From NCBI RefSeq assembly GCF_017349075.1, contig NZ_JAFMOF010000003.1, positions 930,001 to 994,000 of the forward strand: a stretch of 64,000 nt of DNA. Reading direction: 5' to 3'. A program made the position numbers and the translations under genes. This DNA is from Streptomyces triculaminicus. GTDB taxonomy: Bacteria; Actinomycetota; Actinomycetes; Streptomycetales; Streptomycetaceae. Position 1 is the stretch's first letter, and each line of letters begins with the position of its first letter. A model generated the notes under the pieces. The model made no database searches, was not told the DNA's origin, and saw nothing but the letters and a program-made list of their open reading frames with translations. Positions 15,958 through 22,953 of the stretch are shown here, in pieces.

Positions 15958-17228
15958 GCAACTCGCTGGCCATCGCCACCGTCACCGAGGCGCTGCGCCT
16001 GCTCGTCGCGAACTCGGTGGCCCTCGACGTCCCCTTCGCCGTCGACGTCGCGGCCATCAAACCGCCCGCCCAGCCGCCGGCCCAGCCCACGATCACCGTC
16101 TTCCTCTACCAGGTCACGCCCAACGGATCGCTGCGCAACAGCGACACCCCCACCCGCGCGAGCGACGGCACCCTCCGCACCAGAGCCGCCGCCGCCCTCG
16201 ACCTGCACTACCTCATCAGCTTCTACGGCGACGAACGCGAACTCGTCGCCCAGCGGCTGCTCGGCTCCGTCGTCCGCACCCTGCACGAGACGCCCAACCT
16301 GCCCAAGGAGCTGATCGACGACGCCGCGGCCGCGCCGTTCCTGGTGGGCAGCGACCTCGCGGCCGGGCCCCAGAAGGTGCGGTTCACGCCCTCGCAGATG
16401 GACGTGGACGACGCCTCGAAGCTCTGGTCGATGCTCTTCCAGACGCCCTACGCGCTGTCCCTCACCTACCAGGGCACCGCCGTCCTCATCGAGGGCCGGC
16501 AGGAGCCCGTCGCCGGCAAGCCGGTCCTGCGCCGCACCGTGCGCGCGATCCCGTCCCGGCAGCCCCTCATCCACCGTGTGCTCTCCCGCCCCGCCGGCTC
16601 GCCGCCCGGCACCGACCCGGTGGAGGGCCCGGTGCCGGCCGACCACGAACTCGTCCTGCAGGGCACCGGGCTGCGCGCCGACCGGGTCACCGCCCGGCTG
16701 GGCGGACGCGACCTGCCGCTCGACGCCGGACGGGTACGCGACGACCAGGCCGTCGTCCGCGTCCCGCAGGACCTGCCGCCCGGCGTCCACGGCGTACAGC
16801 TGCTGCACGGCGTCGACCTGGGCATCCCGGCGACACCCCACTGGGGGCTGGAGTCCAACGCCGTGGCCTTCGCCCGCCGCCCCGGCATCACCGGCCCCAT
16901 CCGCGTGGAGGACCGGGCCGGTGACGGGACGGTGTCGGCCGTGATCGTCCTCGACCTCGACATGCCGCTGCGCGACGACCAGAGGGTGCTCCTCCTGCTC
17001 GACGAGAAGCGGCCGCCGGCCGGCCGACCCGCGTACGGATACCAGTTCCGCGCCCCGTTCCCGCTGGGCCCGCGGCCCGACCCCAAGCGGGTGCGGATCG
17101 CGGTCAAGGGCGTACGCCCGGCCGTCTACCTGGCGCGCGTCCAGGCCGACGGGGTGCAGAGCGCGCTGACCTTCTCCAACGAGGGGGCGTTCGAAGGCCC
17201 GGTGGTCGACCTCGGCGCGCCGCGCTGA
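15954..17228 (+). CDS. DUF4255 (Pvc16-like) sheath-cap protein (424 aa)
   Basis: The N-terminal domain (about 1-200: MSNSLAIATVTEALRLLVANSV, TITVFLYQVTPNGSLRNSD, LDLHYLISFYGDERELVAQRLLGSVVRTLHETP, SLTYQGTAVLIEGRQ) is the DUF4255/Pvc16 N-terminal fold, which caps the tube and stabilises the sheath at its far end. The C-terminal half looks like two beta-rich (IPT/Ig-like) domains (DHELVLQGTGLRADRVTARLGG...). ATG 15954 overlaps the previous TGA. Well placed beside the ATPase gene, as in other eCIS. Confidence 0.88.
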   Translation: MSNSLAIATVTEALRLLVANSVALDVPFAVDVAAIKPPAQPPAQPTITVFLYQVTPNGSLRNSDTPTRASDGTLRTRAAAALDLHYLISFYGDERELVAQRLLGSVVRTLHETPNLPKELIDDAAAAPFLVGSDLAAGPQKVRFTPSQMDVDDASKLWSMLFQTPYALSLTYQGTAVLIEGRQEPVAGKPVLRRTVRAIPSRQPLIHRVLSRPAGSPPGTDPVEGPVPADHELVLQGTGLRADRVTARLGGRDLPLDAGRVRDDQAVVRVPQDLPPGVHGVQLLHGVDLGIPATPHWGLESNAVAFARRPGITGPIRVEDRAGDGTVSAVIVLDLDMPLRDDQRVLLLLDEKRPPAGRPAYGYQFRAPFPLGPRPDPKRVRIAVKGVRPAVYLARVQADGVQSALTFSNEGAFEGPVVDLGAPR

Positions 17229-17230
17229 GC

Positions 17231-17376
17231 GGGGGCGGAGCCGGGGCCGGTGTCGAGGCCGGGATCGGGACCGAGGCCGGGATCGGGACCGAGGCCGGGA
17301 TCGGGGCCGGGATCGGGGCCGAGGCCGGGACCGGGACCGAGGCCGTGGCCGGGAGCAGAGCCACAACCGGAGCGGG
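17231..17376. repeat. Degenerate GC-rich tandem repeat between CIS genes
   Basis: About 146 bases made of GGGATCGGGACCGAGGCC-like units (18 bases, built from 6-base GGGACC/GAGGCC steps), the clearest copies at 17261-17332. It fills the gap between the cap and ATPase genes, where the other gaps are a few bases. It is open in several frames and gives false Pro/Arg-rich translations on both strands. Confidence 0.75.
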
Positions 17377-17409
17377 GGCCGGAGTCATGACGAAGCGGGG
17401 GACCGCCGG

Positions 17410-19421
17410 ATGCCGGGGGAGGGTATGAGCGAGCGGTACGGAGCACCACACCAGCAGGCCCTCGCCGCCGCCGTCGAGGCGGTACTGCGGCGACTCGACG
17501 CGCACGCGCACACGTCCGCACGGCCGCACCCCGGGCCGGACGGCCTCGCGCGGACGCCGGCCGCCGGCCCACGGCAGGAAACAGCACCCCGCGAGGACGC
17601 GGCCCCGGCCCCGCCCCCGAGGACGGCGCGCCCCTGGACGCGCTGGCGGTCGTCGCCTCCTGCTTCGGCCTCACACCCTTCGAACGCGACGTCCTCGTCC
17701 TCGCCGCCGCCGAGCAGACCGACCCGACCACCGGCCCCCGGTGCGCCGCCGCCTGCGGCGACCCGGCCCGCCCCCACCCGACGTTCGCCCTCGCCCTCGC
17801 GGCCCTCGACGACCCGCACTGGAGCGCCCTGACCCCCGTCGGCCCGCTGCGCCGCTGGCGGCTGATCGAGCTCGACGACGAGACGTCGCCGACGACGTCG
17901 CGGCTGCGCGTGGACGAGCGCATCCTGCACTTCCTGGTCGGCGTGCCCTATCTGGACGTACGCCTGCACGGACTCCTGCGGCGCCGGTCCCCCCGGCAGG
18001 AGACGCCGCCCCCCGGCCACCGGGACGCGGTCGAGAGCGTCGCCCGCGTGTGGACCGGCGCCGGGTTCGACGGCCCGCCGCACGCCGAACTCGTCGGCGC
18101 GGACCGTGCCACCCGCTGGGACATCGCCGCCACCGCCGCCGAGCATGCGGGCCTCGCGCTGTACACCGCCGCCGCGGACGACCTGCCCACCGACCCCGCC
18201 GAACGGGACCGGCTCGGCCGGCTCTGGCAGCGCGAGGCCATCCTCATCCCGGCCGCCCTGCTGATCGAGGACGGCGACCGGACGGGCGAACGCCGCGACG
18301 GTGCCGAGGGGTTCCTCGCCGAGCTGCCCGTACCCGTCATCCTCTCCGGCGACGAGCCCCGGCCGGGCGGCATGGCCCAGCGCGAACGCGTCACCGTCCC
18401 GCCCCTGACCTCCGACGAACAACTCCACCTGTGGACGGGGGCGCTCGAAGGCGTCGACGGCATCGGCGAACAGGACGTACGCGACCTCGTCGCCCAGTTC
18501 TCGCTGCCCGCCCACGTCATCCGCTCGGCGGGAGCGGCGGTGCGCCGGGCCCCCGGAGGCGACGCCAGGCGGCAGGCGTGGAGGGCGGGACTGGCCGAGG
18601 CCCGGATGTCCCTGGACGAGCTCGGCCGCCGGATCGAACCCCGCGCCGGCTGGGAGGACCTCGTCCTCGCCGACCGCCAGCACGAGATCCTGCGCGAAGC
18701 GGTCGCCCACGTGCGGCGGCGCGCCACCGTCTACCAGGAGTGGGGCTTCGAGTCGGTGCTGCGGCGCGGCCTCGGGGTCACCGCCCTGTTCGCCGGCGGC
18801 TCGGGAACGGGCAAGACGCTCGCCGCCGAGGTCGTCGCGGGCGAGCTGGGCGTCGACCTGTTCGTCATCGACCTCTCCCAGATCGTCAGCAAGTACATCG
18901 GCGAGACCGAGAAGAACCTGCGCAAGGTCTTCGACGCGGCCGAACGCGGCGGAGCGCTCCTGCTGTTCGACGAGGCCGACGCGCTGTTCGGCAAGCGCAG
19001 CGAGGTCAAGGACAGCCACGACCGGTACGCCAACCTCGAGGTCAGCTACCTGCTGATGCGCATGGAGGCGTACCGGGGGCTCGCCATCCTGACCACGAAC
19101 ATGAAGCAGGCCCTCGACCAGGCGTTCATGCGCCGGATCCGCTTCATCGTCGACTTCCCCTTCCCCGGCGTACCGGAACGCGCCGAGATCTGGCGCCGCG
19201 TCATCCCTCGCGCGACCCCGAGCGAGGACCTGGACCCCGACCGGCTGGCCCAGCTCACGGTCGCGGGCGGCTCCATCAGGAACATCGCGCTGGCGGCGGC
19301 GTTCCTCGCCGCCGACGAGGGAAGCCCGCTGCGGATGCGGCACATGCTGGCCGCGGCGCGTACCGAGTACGTGAAGCTCGAGCGTTCGCTGACGCCGTCG
19401 GAGGTGCGCGGATGGGTGTGA
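17410..19421 (+). CDS. AAA+ ATPase of the contractile injection system (Pvc15-like), apparent -1 frameshift near 17600
   Basis: Predicted cytoplasmic ATPase needed for CIS assembly or recycling. The C-terminal AAA domain has Walker A GGSGTGKT (about 18800), Walker B LLLFDEADALFGKRSEV and sensor region ILTTNMKQALDQAFMRRIRF. The family N-terminus is split between two frames: MSERYGAPHQQALAAAVEAVLRRLD from ATG 17425 (or ATG 17410), then in the -1 frame FGLTPFERDVLVLAA through LRRWRLIELDDE to the GTG at 17910, after which everything is in one frame. The second frame has no start codon before 17910. One added base in the G/C runs of about 17580-17618 (for example CCCCC at 17614-17618) would restore a full-length gene of about 665 aa. 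It may be a sequencing error or a real inactivation. Overlaps the next gene by 10 bases. Confidence 0.85.
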
Positions 19422-19771
19422 CGGATCCCCGGCGCGTCGACATCGAGATCGGCGAGCTGGTGCTGAGCGGCTTCGAGCACGTCGACCACGACCTCGTCGT
19501 CGACGCCTTCCGCCGGGAACTCCACCGGCTCGTCCGCGACCGTGGCGTCCCGCTCGCGGAGAACGCCGACGTCTCCGTGGACCTCCTCCGCGGCCTCCCG
19601 CCGCTGCCCGCCACCACCACCCCGCACCGGCTCGGCGCGGCGCTCGCCCGCGCCGTGCACACGGGGCTGGCGGGGGGCGGGCGTACGGACGGCAGTCGTA
19701 CGGACGGCGATCGTGGGGGTTTCGGGCGTACGGACGCCTCCGGTACGGACGTCGGGGGGCGGCGCGCATGA
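19412..19771 (+). CDS. Small CIS operon protein (119 aa), function unknown
   Basis: Starts MGVTDPRRVDIEIGELVLSGFEHVDHDLVVDAFRRELHRLV, a compact alpha/beta-looking segment of about 80 residues, then a Gly/Thr/Asp-rich tail built from GRTDGSRTDGDR-like repeats. GGAGG lies 7 bases before ATG 19412, which overlaps the ATPase stop by 10 bases; the stop overlaps the next start (ATGA at 19768). Position between ATPase and DUF4157 genes suggests a role in assembly or effector loading, but I do not recognise a known family. Confidence 0.7.
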   Translation: MGVTDPRRVDIEIGELVLSGFEHVDHDLVVDAFRRELHRLVRDRGVPLAENADVSVDLLRGLPPLPATTTPHRLGAALARAVHTGLAGGGRTDGSRTDGDRGGFGRTDASGTDVGGRRA

Positions 19772-22700
19772 GACGGGCTCAGGTGTCCGCCGACCGGCAA
19801 CAGGCGGCCGAGAGCGAGCAGCGCAGGCGCAAGGCCCGGGCGCCCAAGGCTCGTACCCCGGAGCCCAAGGAGATCATCACCGCGGCCGGTCAGCCGCTCG
19901 ACCTCGGGCTGCGGCGCGAGCTGGAGGAACGATTAGGCCATGACTTCGGCCGCGTCCGCGTCCACACCGACCGCGACGCGGCACTCCTGACCGACCTGCT
20001 GGGCGCGGACGCCGTCACCGTCGGCGAGGACATCTTCTTCGCCGAGGGCAGGTTCAGCCCGGGCACGGAGGACGGGCGGCGGCTGGTCGCCCACGAGCTG
20101 CTGCACACCGTCCAGGCGCCGCACCCGCTGGGGGCGTTGACGGCCGGACGCGATCTGGGCGCGGTCAGCCTGCCGCAGGACGCGGTGGAACGGCAGGCCG
20201 AGGCCGGCGCCCGCTCGGACCAGCCGCTTCCCGAGGTGACGCGGAGCGCCACGCCGGGCTGGCTGCGGTACGCGCGCGTGCGCGCCGACCAGTTCCGTAC
20301 CGAGCTGCTCGACCCCGCGACGCTCGTGGACCGGCTCACGGCGGGCATCCTCCGCTCCCTGCGCGGCGACCCCGCCGACGCGGCCGGACGGGTACGGCAG
20401 CAGCTGACCCGCTTCGCCCCCGAGTTGAAGGCGTCGGTGCTGGAGCGGCTCTCCCACCGTCTGCCGTCGCCGGACCACGAGCGGCTGCTCGAACTGGTGG
20501 AGATCAGCGAACACGGCCCGGCGGACACGGACGCGGGTCTGACACCCGGCCCGGTGACGGATCCGGCGCCCAGGGTGCCGGCCGAGGAGGCCGAGGAGCC
20601 CGAGACCCCGCCGAAGGACTCGAAGGATCCGGCCGAGGGCGGGGAGAAGGAAGAGCCGCCGCCGGCCAAGGACGAACCGCAGGACACGCCGCAGGACGAG
20701 CAACAAGGCAAGGAGAAGGAGAAGGGCAAGGAGAAGGGGAAAGACGAAGAGAAGGACGCGGAGAAGGACAAGGACAAGGAGCAGGACGGGCGGCAGCACA
20801 ATGAGGAGCCCGGGCGTCCGCAGCCGCGCGCTGCGGTGGCGGCCGGTGTCGTCGGCGCCGCTGCTGCCGGACCCGCGGCCGGCGCCGAACCGCCCCTCGC
20901 GGCCGCCGCCGCGCAGGCTCCCGGCGCCCCTGAGCAGCAGCAGAAGGCCATGCGGCGTGCGCCCGCCGAGGGTTCGCGGCCCGCCGCCGTCGACGGGCGG
21001 GCGGAGCGGCAGCCCGGGCCCGTACGGCCCGAGCGGGTGGACAGGCTGGCCGAGGCCGAGGACAGTTCCCTGGCCCGGCACGGGCTCCTCGACGACGACA
21101 AGGGCGCCGCCGAGGACGAGCCGCTGGGCGTGGAGGCGGGAGCCGACAAGGAGCCCGAGACCCCGAAGGACGACGAGCCGGAGGCCGCCAAGCCGGCCGG
21201 GCCCGAGCTGCGCCCGGAGGACTTCGTCCCCGGCACCGACCTCGACGTCTCGTCCGTGCCCACCGCCGACCGGCTCGACCCCTCGGACGGGGGCGCGGCG
21301 GCGCAGGAGGCGCCGTCGTTCCCCGAGCCGCCGAGGACCAAGGCGGACGAGATCCAGGAGGACCGGCGTGACGAGGCCGGGGAGGACGCGGAGGAGGCGC
21401 CCGTTCCCCAGCAGTCCGCCGACGCCGGTCAGCCCGCGCCGGCACCCGAGGCCGAGGCGTCGGCCCGGCGTGAGGCCGACCGTGAGTCGCAGGACCGTAC
21501 GGCGCGGGACCTCACGCCGGACAAGCCGGTCGAGCAGGAGGTCGGCCCGGAGCCGGAGACGGCGAGTCCCGGTACCGGGCGGGCGGAGCCCGAGCCGTCG
21601 TACGACGAGGGGGCCGGCCCGCAGCACGAGGAGCCGTCGGCTGCGGTCGGTCCCGTAGCCGACGGACGGTCCGCCGGCGCGGACATGGCGCCCAGCACCG
21701 GGCCGGGTACGGCCCCCGACGGCCCCGGCCCGCTGGCGGACGACGGGGAGCGCGGGGCCGCGCTCGGCGCCATGGGGCCCGCCGCCGAACAGGCCGACGC
21801 GCCCGGCGGACTCGGCGCCCCCGGCGCCGGGCCCGGGGCGGACGCCTCGATGGAGGAGGGCGGCGGCGCCTGCGCCGGGGCCCCGCAGCCCACCACGGAG
21901 GAGGAGGGCGGCGGCGAGGGCGGTTGCGAGGGCGGCGGCGCGGCCGCGGGCGGCAAGGAGAAGGAGGCCGAGAAGCCCGCACCCCCCGACGTCTCCGGCC
22001 AGGACCCGCAGAGCGCCCTCGCCACGGCCGGCGCTCTGCCGCCCGACCAGATGGCGGACACGCTCGACGGCGTGGACGGCGCGGTGGACCGCTCGGTCGG
22101 TGAGCAGCACGCCGCGTTGGAGGCCAACGCCCCTACTGCGCAACGCCCTTCGGGAGCTCCGCGTACGCTCTCCGGCGCGCCGGAGGAGGCCGCCCCCGCC
22201 CAGCAGGTCACCGAGCACGTCGAGCGGGAGGGCGCCGAGGGCGGCAAGGAGCAGAAGAAGGCGGACGGCGAGAAGGTCGAGGGACACAACCCCGGGGCCG
22301 ACGTCGCCCAGCCCCACGTCGCGGACGACGGGGCGAACCAGGTGAGCGCCCAGGACGTCCAGAACGTGCAGCACGCCGTCGGCGAGGTGCCCACCACCGA
22401 CCCGTCCCTGAACACCACGGTCGGCACGGCCCCCAAGGTGCAGCTCACCGGCGAGAGCGACCCGAAACGCACCGACAGGCAGGCCGAGAACCTCAAGAAG
22501 TCCTCGGAGAAGATCCTCGGCGTCGGCCGCGAGGACGCGGCCAAGCCGATGGGCGAGGACAGGATCTACCCGGACGTGCCCGGCGAGACCCTCCGGGGCG
22601 AGGTGCCCGGGAGCGGTGGCGGGGGCGGTACGGGCAGGCGTCGCCGGGGTGGCGCGGGGCCGGCGGGGCCAAGCCCGGCGTGGCCGTCGTCGCCCAGCAG

Positions 22701-22953
22701 GAGCGCGGGCCGCAGATCCAGACGGCGGTGGGCCAGGCGCAGGGCCGCATGGGCGAGGAGCAGTCGCGGCAGAAGCAGTCCGAGGCCGACGAACGGCGCA
22801 GGAGCCAGGAGGCCCAGGACCAGGCCGTCGCCGAGAACGCCGAGGCGCAGGCCGGCGAGCGCGGCCGGACCGCCGAGCAGGTGGCGGCCGAACGTACGCA
22901 GTGGCAGGCCGAGCAGGACGAGAAGATCACTCAGGCCGACGCCGACGCCGTGA
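19768..22953 (+). CDS. DUF4157 (eCIS core) giant protein, N-terminal part as encoded; frame breaks near 22620
   Basis: Residues about 35-115 form a DUF4157 domain, the signature domain of eCIS-associated proteins, with an intact zinc-protease motif HELLH at 109-113 (VAHELLHTVQ). After about residue 250 the chain is long, low-complexity and charged (Lys/Glu/Pro and Ala/Gly-rich). The natural reading follows this frame to about 22620 and should continue in the -1 frame (see 22680-25937). The last roughly 110 residues to 22953 are Arg/Ser/Pro-rich off-frame translation. One extra G in the GGGGG run at 22621-22625 would join both parts into about 2050 aa. It is the only protein in the operon long and helical enough to be the tape measure. 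Confidence 0.75.
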   Translation: MRRAQVSADRQQAAESEQRRRKARAPKARTPEPKEIITAAGQPLDLGLRRELEERLGHDFGRVRVHTDRDAALLTDLLGADAVTVGEDIFFAEGRFSPGTEDGRRLVAHELLHTVQAPHPLGALTAGRDLGAVSLPQDAVERQAEAGARSDQPLPEVTRSATPGWLRYARVRADQFRTELLDPATLVDRLTAGILRSLRGDPADAAGRVRQQLTRFAPELKASVLERLSHRLPSPDHERLLELVEISEHGPADTDAGLTPGPVTDPAPRVPAEEAEEPETPPKDSKDPAEGGEKEEPPPAKDEPQDTPQDEQQGKEKEKGKEKGKDEEKDAEKDKDKEQDGRQHNEEPGRPQPRAAVAAGVVGAAAAGPAAGAEPPLAAAAAQAPGAPEQQQKAMRRAPAEGSRPAAVDGRAERQPGPVRPERVDRLAEAEDSSLARHGLLDDDKGAAEDEPLGVEAGADKEPETPKDDEPEAAKPAGPELRPEDFVPGTDLDVSSVPTADRLDPSDGGAAAQEAPSFPEPPRTKADEIQEDRRDEAGEDAEEAPVPQQSADAGQPAPAPEAEASARREADRESQDRTARDLTPDKPVEQEVGPEPETASPGTGRAEPEPSYDEGAGPQHEEPSAAVGPVADGRSAGADMAPSTGPGTAPDGPGPLADDGERGAALGAMGPAAEQADAPGGLGAPGAGPGADASMEEGGGACAGAPQPTTEEEGGGEGGCEGGGAAAGGKEKEAEKPAPPDVSGQDPQSALATAGALPPDQMADTLDGVDGAVDRSVGEQHAALEANAPTAQRPSGAPRTLSGAPEEAAPAQQVTEHVEREGAEGGKEQKKADGEKVEGHNPGADVAQPHVADDGANQVSAQDVQNVQHAVGEVPTTDPSLNTTVGTAPKVQLTGESDPKRTDRQAENLKKSSEKILGVGREDAAKPMGEDRIYPDVPGETLRGEVPGSGGGGGTGRRRRGGAGPAGPSPAWPSSPSRSAGRRSRRRWARRRAAWARSSRGRSSPRPTNGAGARRPRTRPSPRTPRRRPASAAGPPSRWRPNVRSGRPSRTRRSLRPTPTP

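Noticed and set aside
14481..17366. Minus-strand open frame of 961 codons rich in Arg, Pro and Gly
   Set aside because: Shadow of the overlapping CIS genes on the plus strand; very GC-rich DNA keeps antisense frames open. The PRSRPRPRSRP repeats come from the GC tandem repeat at 17231-17376.
17231..17376. Repeat region as a CRISPR array
   Set aside because: Units are directly adjacent with no unique spacers and are degenerate.
17741..19411. Long upstream extension of the frame of the 119-residue CIS protein
   Set aside because: Overlaps the ATPase gene off-frame; a good SD precedes ATG 19412.
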